This document shows, piece by piece, positions 37,275-45,476 of a stretch of DNA of 64,000 nucleotides. The translations under genes and the position numbers were made by a program. Position 1 is the first letter of the stretch, and each line of letters begins with the position of its first letter. The notes beneath the pieces were generated by a model that was given only the letters and a program-made list of their open reading frames with translations, ran no database searches and was not told where the DNA came from. Source of the stretch: Nocardiopsis flavescens (GTDB taxonomy: Bacteria > Actinomycetota > Actinomycetes > Streptosporangiales > Streptosporangiaceae); the NCBI RefSeq assembly GCF_900141985.1, contig NZ_FQZK01000026.1:1-64000 (forward strand). The letters run 5' to 3'.

Positions 37275-37350
37275 CCCGTGTCCGCACGTCGGCCCGCGGA
37301 CATACCGCCATACCGCCATGCCGCCGTACCGCCATGCGGACATGTCGACC
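37275..37350. repeat. Intergenic repeat with octamer tandem block
   Basis: CCCGTGTCCGCACGTCGGCC is followed by about four and a half copies of an RTRCCGCC octamer (37303-37340) and then GCGGACATGTCGACC. The flanks match the elements at 7030-7080 and 32247-32312. It lies in the 221-bp gap between the FBP and MerR genes. Confidence 0.7.
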
Positions 37351-37441
37351 CGGCGCGGTGCCGGCCCGCACCGCCCCCGCCGCGCGAAGCGCCGCGGGAG
37401 CGGACGTCCGGACCCGTGCGCGACCGCGCACGGGGGCGCGC

Positions 37442-37933
37442 CTACGCGGTGAGCCGGTCCAGGAACCCGTGCAGGTTCTCCTCCAGGCGCTTCACCTTCT
37501 CCTCGACGGTGAGGCTCTCCTCGAAACGGCCGCCCGGCTCGGGCCGCTTCATCCCCCGCACGTACAGCGAGCACGCGAAGTCCGAGCACATGTGCAGCCC
37601 GACCGTGTTCCCCTCGCGCCCGGCCTTCCCCGTGCGGGGCGCCACCATGAGCGCCACCCCCGGGCCCTGGCGGCTGGTCACGCACACCGAGCACAGCGCC
37701 CGCCGGGCGCCGTTCGCGCTCGCGGTGAGCCGCAGCGCCACGCCCACCGGCCCGTCGCCGCGTTCGACCACCAGGTAGGCCCGCTCGTGCGCGGTCGGGT
37801 CGCGCCAGCCCAGGAAGTCCAGGTCCTCCCACGGCCGGGAGTCGAGATCGCGTGGGACGGCGAGCCGCTTGGCCTCGCCCTTGGAGCAGTTGATGAACGA
37901 GCCGCGGATCTCGTTCTCCGTCACGGGGATCAT
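37442..37933 (-). CDS. FBP-domain protein (EF-G-binding/FusB-like zinc protein)
   Basis: This 163-aa protein has the FBP domain. In FusB-type proteins this binds EF-G and rescues ribosomes stalled by fusidic acid (family knowledge); actinobacterial members are little studied. The N-terminus IRGSFINCSKGEAKRLAVP and the four-Cys zinc site (CSVCVTSRQGPG and MCSDFACSLYVRG) are the family hallmarks. A C-terminal helix (LTVEEKVKRLEENLHGFLDRL) closes the fold. ATG 37933 is used; GTG 37924 has a better-spaced AGGA and is an alternative. Monocistronic. Confidence 0.85.
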   Translation of the reverse strand: MIPVTENEIRGSFINCSKGEAKRLAVPRDLDSRPWEDLDFLGWRDPTAHERAYLVVERGDGPVGVALRLTASANGARRALCSVCVTSRQGPGVALMVAPRTGKAGREGNTVGLHMCSDFACSLYVRGMKRPEPGGRFEESLTVEEKVKRLEENLHGFLDRLTA

Positions 37934-37975
37934 TCCTGCGACGCTAACAGCGACCCTCCCGGCCGGGCAACGGCA

Positions 37976-38512
37976 TTAGTCCCCGCTGGTCCTGGGGTCG
38001 CGCAGGGCCCCCATCGCCTCCATCAGGGTGCCGTGGACGTACTCCAGCTCCGGGCTCGCGAACGAGGCCCAGTCCTCACCGCCCTCCCCGTCACCGCCCT
38101 CCTCCCACGCCGCGTCCTCCTGCGGCGTGTGGCTGTACACCCACCACAGGTTCCCCTGTGGGTCGGCGAACCGGGAGAACACGTCGCCGTAGAACGGCGT
38201 CGCCTCGGTGACCACCCGCGCCCCGCGCGCCCTCGCCCGGAGCAGGGTCTCCTCCACGTCGTCCACGTACACGCGCAGCAGCGCGGGGGTGAAGGGCCAG
38301 CCGGGCTTGCGGTCCGCGACGGTGATGAGGGAGTCGCCCAGCCGCAGCTCCGCGTGCAGGACGAGGCCGTCGGTGTCCAGGGTGCGCGCCTCGGGCACGT
38401 TCCGTGCCCCGAACACGTCGACGATGAAGTCGATCAGCGCGGGAGCGCCGTCGGCCATGATGAACGGGTCAACGGTCGCGGACCCCTGCGGGGCCGCCGG
38501 TTTCGTACTCAT
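37976..38512 (-). CDS. VOC (glyoxalase/bleomycin-resistance fold) protein
   Basis: This 178-aa protein has a beta-alpha-beta-beta-beta fold of the vicinal oxygen chelate superfamily (VDPFIMADGAPALIDFIVDVFGA, LLRVYVDDVEETLLRARARGA, RFADPQGNLWWVYSHT), similar to PhnB-like members. The acidic Gly-rich insert near residues 130-145 is variable. ATG 38512 has AGGATGG upstream and overlaps the 3' end of the upstream AraC gene by 44 bp, so the two are probably co-expressed. The substrate is unknown. Confidence 0.87.
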   Translation of the reverse strand: MSTKPAAPQGSATVDPFIMADGAPALIDFIVDVFGARNVPEARTLDTDGLVLHAELRLGDSLITVADRKPGWPFTPALLRVYVDDVEETLLRARARGARVVTEATPFYGDVFSRFADPQGNLWWVYSHTPQEDAAWEEGGDGEGGEDWASFASPELEYVHGTLMEAMGALRDPRTSGD

Positions 38513-39215
38513 GTGCCCATCCTGGCCCCCGGTCCGCGGCCGGGTCTTGAACATTCCCGCCAGGCCGCAGCGCCGAGGGGCGCTCCGCCCGCAGCGCCAC
38601 CAGCGACCGGGTCAGGTGGGCCTGGTCGGAGTACCCCAGCTCGGCGGCCACGCGGCCGGGCGCCAGGCCGGCGCGCAGCGCGCGGGAGGCCTCGCGGGCC
38701 CGGACCACCTGGTCGATCCGTACCCGGGTGAGCCCCGTGACGGCCTTGATCCGCCGCTGGCGGCTGCGCTCGGACCAGCCGCCGGTGTCGCCGCCCAGCA
38801 TCCGCCTGGTGTCGGCGTCCACACGCAGCGCCCCCCGGTCGGCCAGGGAGTGCACGAACGCGGTGAGCCGGTCGAACGCCGGAACGCGGTGCAGCCGCCC
38901 GGCCAGGGCGAACCGGTCCCCCGCGACGGCGAGCGGTACCAGGCTCCCGACCATCGCGGCCTTGTCGTACCCGGTGACCACGATGTCCGGCCGCAGCTCC
39001 ACCCCCCAGTGCCGCTCCCCCGGGACCCCGGCGAGGGTGCGCGGCCCGGGCAGCGGCCCGGAGAGCTCGGCGCGGGTCGACCGGTCCGGACAGGCCGTGA
39101 ACGCGATGCCCCAGTGCTCGGTCGCCGGGTCGGGATAGGACCCCGGCTCCGCCACCTCCGCGCACCAGACCGCGCTCACGAAGGGGTCGTCCCGGCGGTG
39201 CTCGATCGTGTACAT
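38469..39215 (-). CDS. AraC family transcriptional regulator
   Basis: This 248-aa regulator has an N-terminal sensing part starting YTIEHRRDDPFVSAVWCAEV and a C-terminal AraC/XylS DNA-binding domain. The two helix-turn-helix units are in RIDQVVRAREASRALRAGL and GRVAAELGYSDQAHLTRSLVAL. ATG 39215 was chosen because the conserved part begins there; upstream in-frame sequence reads into the next gene. It overlaps the VOC gene, which may be its target (inference). Confidence 0.9.
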   Translation of the reverse strand: MYTIEHRRDDPFVSAVWCAEVAEPGSYPDPATEHWGIAFTACPDRSTRAELSGPLPGPRTLAGVPGERHWGVELRPDIVVTGYDKAAMVGSLVPLAVAGDRFALAGRLHRVPAFDRLTAFVHSLADRGALRVDADTRRMLGGDTGGWSERSRQRRIKAVTGLTRVRIDQVVRAREASRALRAGLAPGRVAAELGYSDQAHLTRSLVALRAERPSALRPGGNVQDPAADRGPGWAHEYETGGPAGVRDR

Positions 39216-39229
39216 CCGTCGAGCGTAGG

Positions 39230-39685
39230 TCAGGACCCCGAGCCCGGGCGGACGATCATGAGCACGACGACGGCCGCCCACACCAGGTTGTAGATCCCGC
39301 TCCACATGGACAGCCGGCCCAGCGCGGACTTCTCGCCGGGCTCGCGCAGGGCCTCCCGCTGGCGGGGGTGGATCTGCCAGGCGAGCAGGACGCCCGCGAG
39401 GGCCGTGAGGACCATCGCGACGTTGACCCAGATCTCGGCCATCCGGCCCTGGACCAGGGCGAGGACGATGCCCACCACCGGGACGACGATGCCGAAGAGC
39501 GCGTAGCCCCGGGTGATGCGGTGCAGGGCCAGTGCCGTGCCCCGGTTGCGCTCGCCGCCCGGCGCGGGGGCGCCGGCCGTGGCGGCGAGCGGGACGTAGC
39601 GGGGGAACAGGCTGGTGGCGACGGCCGAGCCGCCGACGAACACGATGCCCGCGACGACGTGGATCGAGAGCAGGAGGTCTTCCAT
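39230..39685 (-). CDS. Four-helix membrane protein (DUF2269/CopD-like)
   Basis: This 151-aa membrane protein has four helices (SIHVVAGIVFVGGSAVATSLF, GYALFGIVVPVVGIVLALVQG, IWVNVAMVLTALAGVLLAWQI, SGIYNLVWAAVVVLMIV). The H10 and C-terminal helix pattern recalls DUF2269/CopD-type proteins, whose roles are poorly known. ATG with GAGGAG 7 nt upstream. Twin palindromic operators lie just upstream, between this gene and marR, so it is the likely target of that MarR protein. Confidence 0.8.
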   Translation of the reverse strand: MEDLLLSIHVVAGIVFVGGSAVATSLFPRYVPLAATAGAPAPGGERNRGTALALHRITRGYALFGIVVPVVGIVLALVQGRMAEIWVNVAMVLTALAGVLLAWQIHPRQREALREPGEKSALGRLSMWSGIYNLVWAAVVVLMIVRPGSGS

Positions 39686-39707
39686 GGGTGGCTCCTCGGT
39701 GCGAAAC

Positions 39708-39752
39708 CTTCAGTGTGGCTGAAGCTTAGGGCATGCTTCAGCCATGCTGAAG
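39708..39752. promoter_or_regulatory. Twin MarR-type operators
   Basis: CTTCAG-TGTGG-CTGAAG (39708-39724) and CTTCAG-CCATG-CTGAAG (39736-39752) share identical 6-bp arms and 5-bp spacers, 28 bp apart centre to centre. They fill the 78-bp gap between a MarR gene and the membrane-protein gene downstream. This is a strong candidate for MarR-controlled repression. Confidence 0.78.
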
Positions 39753-39763
39753 GTGGGGTCCGG

Positions 39764-40210
39764 TCAGTCCCGGGGCGGCCGGGAGAAGGCCGCGCGGAAC
39801 GCCGCGCCGATCTCGCGCTGGACGGGGTCCGCGTCCGGGCCGAACAGCTCCTCGTCGACCCGCGCGATCTCGCGGCCGGCGCGCTCCAGCAGCTCCCTGC
39901 CCCGCGGGGTGGCCTCGATGCTCGACGCCGCCCCCGGCCGGGCGGTGAGGTCGCGCACCAGGCCCGCGGCGGCCAGGGCCTTCACGCCCGTGTGCGCGCT
40001 CTGCACGGTGATCCCCGACATCCGGGCCAGGTCGCTGAACGAGACGCCGGGCACCCCCGCGATGTGGCCGAGCAGGCCCAGGCGGGCGACGGTGAGGTCG
40101 AGCGGGGCCAGGGCCGCGCCGAGCTCGTTCTCCACCGTGCGGGCCAGCGTCAGCACGAGGACGGAGGCGCTCAGGGCGGGCGGTCCGGGGCGGGTGTTCT
40201 CGGTGCTCAC
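39764..40210 (-). CDS. MarR family transcriptional regulator
   Basis: This 148-aa winged-helix regulator has SASVLVLTLARTVENELGAAL, the recognition region VSFSDLARMSGITVQSAHTGVKALAAAGLV and the wing RPGAASSIEATPRGRELL. GTG 40210 was chosen because GGGAG lies 9 nt upstream; ATG 40228 is an alternative. Two matching palindromes lie immediately downstream of its stop, in front of the next gene. It probably represses that membrane-protein gene; whether it also represses itself is not evident from the sequence. Confidence 0.9.
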   Translation of the reverse strand: MSTENTRPGPPALSASVLVLTLARTVENELGAALAPLDLTVARLGLLGHIAGVPGVSFSDLARMSGITVQSAHTGVKALAAAGLVRDLTARPGAASSIEATPRGRELLERAGREIARVDEELFGPDADPVQREIGAAFRAAFSRPPRD

Positions 40211-40306
40211 CGCTCCAGTCTCCCGCATCGCCGCGCCGGCCCGCCCCCTTGTCGGCAAGGGGACGGAGCGACCCGCCCGCCGGCGGTGGGCGGGCCCGGC
40301 GCGGTG

Positions 40307-40969
40307 TCAGGCGCCGGCGGCCACGCGCGGCAGGCCCGTCCCCATGCGGCGCGCGGTCAGGGCCAGCCCGGCGATGAGCGCCACCTCCCCCAGGTTGCCG
40401 ACGGCCAGCGGGGCGGAGGGCAGGGCCGCGGCCAGGAACATCACCGCCGCGCCCGCGAGCATCCAGGGTTCGCGGCGGGACACCGCCAGGGCCAGGCCGA
40501 CGCCGACCAGGACCAGGATGGCGGCGATGGAGGGGACCGGCGGGGACGGGTCGGCGGCGGAGTAGCGCAGGGCGTCGCCCTCGCTCCCGGCGACCAGGGA
40601 GAGCCCGGCCAGCTCGAAGACCACCCCGTAGGCGATGAGGAGGACGGCCGCTCCGGCGAAGACCGCCCCGGCCGCGCGGTGCCGGGCCCAGCCGAGCCCG
40701 GCGTCGCGGGCGGCCCCGTGGGCGAACACGACGAGCAGCGGCGTGACGAGCGCGTGCACGAAGAACCGGGGCAGGTTGAGCGCGTGCAGCAGCGGCCCCT
40801 CTCCGAGCGTGGAGCCCAGGGCGACGATCCCGTTGTCGTACACCAGGCCGGCCGCGACCAGGGCGGCGATCCAGACGAAGGGGGAGCGGCGGGTGAGCGC
40901 CAGACGGACCAGCCATGCGGTGAGGCACAGGTGGACGAGCGCGAAGACCGCGAAGACGAGGGAGACCAT
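40307..40969 (-). CDS. Multi-helix membrane protein, function unknown
   Basis: I do not recognise a characterised family. The 220-aa product has about seven predicted helices (MVSLVFAVFALVHLCLTAWLV to GNLGEVALIAGLALTARRM) with short loops and no enzymatic motif. ATG 40969 has AAAGG 6 nt upstream. It precedes marR on the same strand with a gap of about 95 bp, so it may be in the same unit. Confidence 0.78.
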   Translation of the reverse strand: MVSLVFAVFALVHLCLTAWLVRLALTRRSPFVWIAALVAAGLVYDNGIVALGSTLGEGPLLHALNLPRFFVHALVTPLLVVFAHGAARDAGLGWARHRAAGAVFAGAAVLLIAYGVVFELAGLSLVAGSEGDALRYSAADPSPPVPSIAAILVLVGVGLALAVSRREPWMLAGAAVMFLAAALPSAPLAVGNLGEVALIAGLALTARRMGTGLPRVAAGA

Positions 40970-41359
40970 GCGCACCTTTCTCTCGTTTTTCGAGATATCT
41001 GTGCAAAGGCGATTCCCCCGTCCGGGCGTTCCAACCCCTCCCCGGCTTCCGGCCCGGCCAGGGGTTCCGCCGCCGTTCCGCCTGTTCGGCCGGTGTTCGG
41101 TGCCCGTGCGTCGCGCCCGCCGGGGGTGGCCGATTTCCTGTCGGTGCTCGTTCACTCACCGAACGTTCGGTCAGTACACAGTGTCTGAACTGGTTAAATC
41201 CGGACCTGGTGTTCAAAATGCCGTACGTCACATGGCATAGTGTCCTAGGGCTCGTGACCTATGTCTCGACACATCCGTCCTGTGTCGATTCGGCGCTCGC
41301 GCCGGGCGCGTCCCCACCGGAGTGACCGACCCCCGGTCGGCAGACATTACGGAGCAGCA
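40970..41359. other. Intergenic regulatory region upstream of the MHS transporter
   Basis: This 390-bp divergent gap has no gene. It includes a PaaR-type palindrome (41154-41175), an ATGCC/GGCAT dyad at 41218-41238, and the AT-rich stretch GGTTAAATCC near 41193, which is where the transporter promoter is likely to be. GGAG at 41351 is the RBS. Confidence 0.55.
41154..41175. promoter_or_regulatory. PaaR-type operator upstream of the MHS transporter
   Basis: The core ACCGAACGTTCGGT (41158-41171) is a perfect 14-bp palindrome. With its flanks the site reads ACT-C-ACCG-AA-CG-TT-CGGT-C-AGT. This agrees at every fixed position with the 22-bp motif I recall for the TetR-type repressor PaaR of Corynebacterium (ACT-n-ACCG-nn-CG-nn-CGGT-n-AGT). 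A related site lies in front of paaZ. Confidence 0.65.
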
Positions 41360-42715
41360 ATGGCAACATCCGACGCCACGGCCTCGGGATCGGCCCCCCT
41401 GGACGCCAGGGAGCGCCGCAAGGTCCTGGCCGGGACCATGGTCGGCACCACCATCGAGTGGTACGACTTCTTCATCTACGCACAGGCGGCCGGCCTGGTC
41501 CTGGCGCCCCTGTTCCTGGCGCCCCTGTCGGAGTCCAACGCCGGGCTCGCCCAGATCCTGTCGTTCGCGACCATCGGCATCTCCTTCCTGTTCCGCCCCC
41601 TGGGCGCCATCGTGGCGGGCCACCTCGGCGACAAGATCGGCCGCAAGAAGGTCCTCGTCGGCACGCTCGTCATGATGGGCGTCGCGACCTGCCTCATCGG
41701 CCTGCTGCCGACCTACGCCCAGATCGGCGTGGCCGCGCCCATCCTCCTCATCACCCTGCGGATCCTCCAGGGCTTCTCCGCCGGCGGGGAGTGGGGCGGC
41801 GCCGCCCTGATGTCCGTGGAGCACGCGCCGGTGAACAAGCGCGGCTTCTTCGGCGCCTACCCGCAGATCGGCGTCCCCTGCGGCATGATCCTGGCGACCT
41901 TCGTCGTCTGGCTCATCACCGTGGTCATCGGCCAGGACGCCTTCCTCGCCTGGGGCTGGCGCATCCCGTTCCTGCTGTCCTTCCTGCTGATCATCGTCGG
42001 CCACCTCATCCGCAAGTCCGTGGAGGAGTCCCCGGTCTTCAGGCTGATGCAGCAGCGCCGCGCCAAGTCCTCCGCCCCGCTGGGCACGCTGTTCCGCCAC
42101 AACACCAGGGAGGTCGTGCTCTCCGCGCTGATCTTCCTCGCCAACAACGCGGCCGGTTACCTGGTCATCGCCTTCCTGGCGACCTACGCCTCGACCGCCC
42201 TGGAGATGGAGCGCGGGCCGGTCCTGCTGGCCACCACCCTGGCCTCCTTCGGCTGGCTCATCTCCACCCTGTACGGCGGCTGGGTCAGCGACCGCTGGGG
42301 CCGGGTGCGCACCTTCCAGATCGGCTACGTCCTGCTCGCCGCCTGGTCCCTGCCGATGTGGTTCCTCGTGGACACGGGCGACATCCTGCTGTACTTCGTC
42401 GGCGTCTTCGTCTTCTGCCTCACCCTGGGCCTGAGCTACGGTCCGCAGGCGGCGCTGTACGCCGAGATGTTCCCCGCCGAGGTCCGCTACTCCGGCGTCT
42501 CCATCGGCTACGCCCTGGGCGCGATCCTGGGCGGCGCCTTCGCACCGATGATCGCCCAGATGCTGCTGGAGAACACCAGCGGCTCCTGGAGCATCGGCGT
42601 CTACATCATCGTCGCCGCGGCGGTCTCCTTCCTGGGGGTCTCCCTGGTCAGGGAGAAGATGGGCGTCGACCTGCACGCCGGGGACGAGGGCGACGGGGTC
42701 CGCGAAACCTCCTGA
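41360..42715 (+). CDS. MHS-family (metabolite:H+ symporter) MFS transporter
   Basis: This is a 12-helix proton-coupled importer of the metabolite:H+ symporter family, which takes up organic acids and osmolytes. The 451-aa product shows the family start MVGTTIEWYDFFIYA, the loop GHLGDKIGRKKVL, the motif RILQGFSAGGEWGGAALMSVEHAP and the second-half loop YGGWVSDRWGRVRTFQ. ATG 41360 has GGAG 6 nt upstream. Because the operator upstream matches the PaaR motif, the substrate may be phenylacetate or a related aromatic acid (inference). Confidence 0.92.
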   Translation: MATSDATASGSAPLDARERRKVLAGTMVGTTIEWYDFFIYAQAAGLVLAPLFLAPLSESNAGLAQILSFATIGISFLFRPLGAIVAGHLGDKIGRKKVLVGTLVMMGVATCLIGLLPTYAQIGVAAPILLITLRILQGFSAGGEWGGAALMSVEHAPVNKRGFFGAYPQIGVPCGMILATFVVWLITVVIGQDAFLAWGWRIPFLLSFLLIIVGHLIRKSVEESPVFRLMQQRRAKSSAPLGTLFRHNTREVVLSALIFLANNAAGYLVIAFLATYASTALEMERGPVLLATTLASFGWLISTLYGGWVSDRWGRVRTFQIGYVLLAAWSLPMWFLVDTGDILLYFVGVFVFCLTLGLSYGPQAALYAEMFPAEVRYSGVSIGYALGAILGGAFAPMIAQMLLENTSGSWSIGVYIIVAAAVSFLGVSLVREKMGVDLHAGDEGDGVRETS

Positions 42716-42729
42716 CACCCGTTCCTCCC

Positions 42730-42765
42730 GGGGGAGGCGCGGCGGTCCGCCGCCGCGCCTCCCCC
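42730..42765 (+). terminator. Strong hairpin after the MHS transporter gene
   Basis: GGGGGAGGCGCGGCGG pairs perfectly with its complement (16 bp, TCCG loop), 14 nt after the stop codon. Confidence 0.75.
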
Positions 42766-42890
42766 GCGCCGCTCCCCTCCCCCGCCGGCCCCCTGGCCCG
42801 GGCGCCCCGCCGGCAATAGGGTCGGACCGACGGCCGTGGGAGCGCTCTCATCGCCGTTCACCACCGGCCCCCGTGCGAAAGGCGCCCGCC

Positions 42891-43469
42891 GTGTTCACCG
42901 ACATGAGCTGGATGAACGAACCCCCGTCCTGGCGGGTCGAGGACGACGTCCTCACCGTCACCACCGGGGACCGCAAGGACTTCTGGCGGCACACCCACTA
43001 CGGGTTCGTCCACGACGACGGCCACTTCCTGTCCGCCGAGGCCACCGGGGACTTCACCGCGCAGGTCACCTTCGACGGCGACTACCTGGAGCAGTACGAC
43101 CAGGCCGGGCTGATGCTCCGCGCCGACGAGGAGAACTGGGTCAAGGCCGGCACCGAGTTCGTCCACGGCGGGCTCAACGTCAGCACCGTCGTCACCCGCG
43201 GGCACTCCGACTGGTCCGTGGCCTCCCTGCCCCGGACCGGCGGATCCTTCGCGCCGGTGACCATCCGCGCCATCCGCACCGGCGACACCGTCAACGTCCA
43301 GTACCTCGACGGCTGGGGCTCCTGGCGGCTGCTCCGCCTGGCGTACCTGCCGCTGGGCGAGACCTGCCGGGTGGGCGTCATGTGCTGCTCCCCGCAGCGG
43401 GAGGGGTTCCGCACCGTGTTCCGGGACTTCTCGGTGTCCCCGGAGATTCCCGGGGACGACCACGCCTGA
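42891..43469 (+). CDS. DUF1349 beta-sandwich protein
   Basis: This 192-aa cytoplasmic protein belongs to the DUF1349 family, concanavalin-like beta-sandwich proteins presumed to bind carbohydrates. The typical core is DFTAQVTFDGDYLEQYDQAGLMLRADEENWVK, followed by EFVHGGLNVSTVVTRGHSDWSV; no catalytic motif is known. GTG 42891 was chosen because AAAGG is 9 nt upstream; ATG 42903 lacks an RBS. Monocistronic. Confidence 0.87.
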   Translation: MFTDMSWMNEPPSWRVEDDVLTVTTGDRKDFWRHTHYGFVHDDGHFLSAEATGDFTAQVTFDGDYLEQYDQAGLMLRADEENWVKAGTEFVHGGLNVSTVVTRGHSDWSVASLPRTGGSFAPVTIRAIRTGDTVNVQYLDGWGSWRLLRLAYLPLGETCRVGVMCCSPQREGFRTVFRDFSVSPEIPGDDHA

Positions 43470-43784
43470 GGTCCCGCCGGCGGCGCGGCCCGTCTCCACG
43501 GGGGTCGCCGCTCGCCGCGGGCAGGGCGGAGCCGGGATGCGGGTGCCCCACCCGGCCCGCGCCCGCGGAGACCGCGCCGCCGGCCGGGGCGCCCCCGCTC
43601 CGGCACCCGGGCCCGTCGGCCACCACCCGTGCGGCCTCCGTGCCGGGGCCGGCGCGGGGCGGTCACCGCACGCCACCGGTGTTTCACGTGAAACATCCGC
43701 GGTGACACGGCGGGACGGAGCCGGGTCGGCCCGGACCCGGTGGGGAACAATGTGCGGGACGGCTCCCCCAGGAAAGGCGCCACG
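43470..43784. other. Intergenic region containing a distal parS
   Basis: This 315-bp stretch is GC-rich and has no gene. A perfect parS is at 43680-43695 and AGGAAAGG at 43770-43777 is the RBS of the next gene. No terminator with a U tract is visible after the DUF1349 gene. Confidence 0.6.
43680..43695. promoter_or_regulatory. parS: parS site, distal copy (perfect consensus)
   Basis: TGTTTCACGTGAAACA is identical to the consensus and to copy 3. It lies about 42 kb from the origin-proximal trio and 36 kb from oriC, 90 bp upstream of an uncharacterised gene. Scattered parS sites around oriC are normal in actinobacteria. Confidence 0.96.
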
Positions 43785-45476
43785 GTGTACCACCTGCCCG
43801 GACTGCCCGCCGACCTGCCGCACCCCGAGGTCCTGTGGGCCCGGGTCGGGGCCTACGCGGCCGTCTGCGCCGCCCTCGGGCGGACCGACTGCGCTCCCGG
43901 GACCGCGGAGATCCGCTTCCGCCCGGCCCCGGGTACCGGTCTGCGCCTGGTCCGGGTGGCGGGAAGGCGGTTCCTCCTCCTCGGGCACGAGCCCGGCAGC
44001 GCCTTCGAGGCTTCCTGGACCAGACCCGTCGACCCCTTCGAGGGGGCGCCCGAGGCGCTCCCGTGGGACTGGATCGACGGGCTCCCCCGGCCCGACTTCG
44101 CCTACTGGTGGGAGGGGGCGTGGGCCCGTGCCGCCTACCCCGACGACCGGGCCGACGACGGCCTGGCCGCCACCGCCGGCTGGTGCGCCGACACGGAGGG
44201 CTTCACCCTGAGAACGGCCCGCGCCGTCCTGGGCGCCGACGGCGCCGCGGGAGCCGCGGGCGTCCGCGCGGCCGCGGCCGGCCTGGAGGCCCGCGCGCGG
44301 GCGCGCACCCTGGACGCCCGGGCGCTCGCCGCGGTCCTGGACCGGGCCGCCCCCGGCGCCGACCCTGCGGCCGGGCTGGGAGCGGCCCGCCGCCTCGGGC
44401 TCACCGGGGAGCGCGCTCCCCGGGAGAGGGGGCCGGGCGGGTCCGCCCCCGCCACCCGCCTCCCCGCCCTGGGCGGACACTCCCGGATGCTGCTGCTCGG
44501 GGACGCCATGCGCGCGGCCGCCGAGCTTCCCGGCCGCGGCGGCACCGTCACCGCCCTGGCCGCGGACGCCGTCCCGGACGGCCGGTCCGAGGAGGCCCTC
44601 GCCCGCGCCGCCGCCCTGGTCAGGGGTCACCTGCTCGGCGCCGCCGACCGCCGGGCGGTGGTCTACCGGGCGCCCCGCGAGTACGGCATCGACCCCGCGG
44701 ACCGGGTCCCGGGCCTGCACGCGGAACTGGAGGGCCTGCGGCGGGACGAGGCGGCTGGCGGCGACCGGTGGCTCTTCGCCCGGCTGACCGTCACCCCCCG
44801 GGACGCCGCACTGGAACGCGCCTACGACCACTGGCCGGAGTGGGCGCCGGGCCCGGTGGACGGGGCGGTCCGGCGGCTGGGCTTTCGGCACGCCACCGGC
44901 GAGCCCGACGCCCCGGAGGGGCTGCGCGCCGAGATGGACCGCCGCTCCCCCGACCGCCGGCCCGGCTGGGCGGCCCTGCTGTCCGCCCGCGCCGCCGACC
45001 GCCCGCCCCCGCCGGGGGTGCCCGGGCGCCCCAGCGTGCCGCCGCTGCGGATCGGCCCGGAGCGCCGGGCCGCGCTGCTCGACGGGATCGCCGCCCGGAT
45101 GCGCGGCCTCGCCGGGGACGCGGCGTGGTCGCGGCTGCGCCTGACCCACCGCGCCCTCGCCGGGTACGCGGGCGGCACCCTGACCGCCACGGGCCCCGGG
45201 GGCGAGCGCGTCCTCGCGCCGGACGCGGACCTGCGCGCCGCCCTGGAGGTGCTGCGCTCGGCCACCTACGTCGGAGGCCGGGGCGCCTGGTTCACGGTCG
45301 ACATCGTCGTGGGGCCGGCCTCCGGCTGGCGGGTCTCCTACGACCGGGACGGCGAGCCCGCCTTCTCGCTGCCGCCGCGCGCCTTCGACTTCGCCCTGGA
45401 CCTGCGGTACTTCCCCCGGGACCCGGTCAACGTCCCGTCCTGGCTGGCCGAGCGGCTGCGCACCGCCCGTGCCTGA
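43785..45476 (+). CDS. Uncharacterised 563-aa protein
   Basis: I do not recognise a characterised family for the whole protein. It has no signal peptide or membrane helix and is rich in Ala, Arg and Asp. Residues 1-110 and the C-terminal 110 look globular; the middle (about 130-300) is helical and Ala-rich. The C-terminus (TFVGGRGAWFTVD-like segment, then RVSYDRDGEPAFSLP, ALDLRYFPRDPVNVPSWLAERL) recalls the DUF600/YezG-type immunity fold in its aromatic-plus-acidic pattern, but this is only a motif-level impression. GTG 43785 has AGGAAAGG 8 nt upstream. A parS lies 90 bp before it. Confidence 0.72.
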   Translation: MYHLPGLPADLPHPEVLWARVGAYAAVCAALGRTDCAPGTAEIRFRPAPGTGLRLVRVAGRRFLLLGHEPGSAFEASWTRPVDPFEGAPEALPWDWIDGLPRPDFAYWWEGAWARAAYPDDRADDGLAATAGWCADTEGFTLRTARAVLGADGAAGAAGVRAAAAGLEARARARTLDARALAAVLDRAAPGADPAAGLGAARRLGLTGERAPRERGPGGSAPATRLPALGGHSRMLLLGDAMRAAAELPGRGGTVTALAADAVPDGRSEEALARAAALVRGHLLGAADRRAVVYRAPREYGIDPADRVPGLHAELEGLRRDEAAGGDRWLFARLTVTPRDAALERAYDHWPEWAPGPVDGAVRRLGFRHATGEPDAPEGLRAEMDRRSPDRRPGWAALLSARAADRPPPPGVPGRPSVPPLRIGPERRAALLDGIAARMRGLAGDAAWSRLRLTHRALAGYAGGTLTATGPGGERVLAPDADLRAALEVLRSATYVGGRGAWFTVDIVVGPASGWRVSYDRDGEPAFSLPPRAFDFALDLRYFPRDPVNVPSWLAERLRTARA

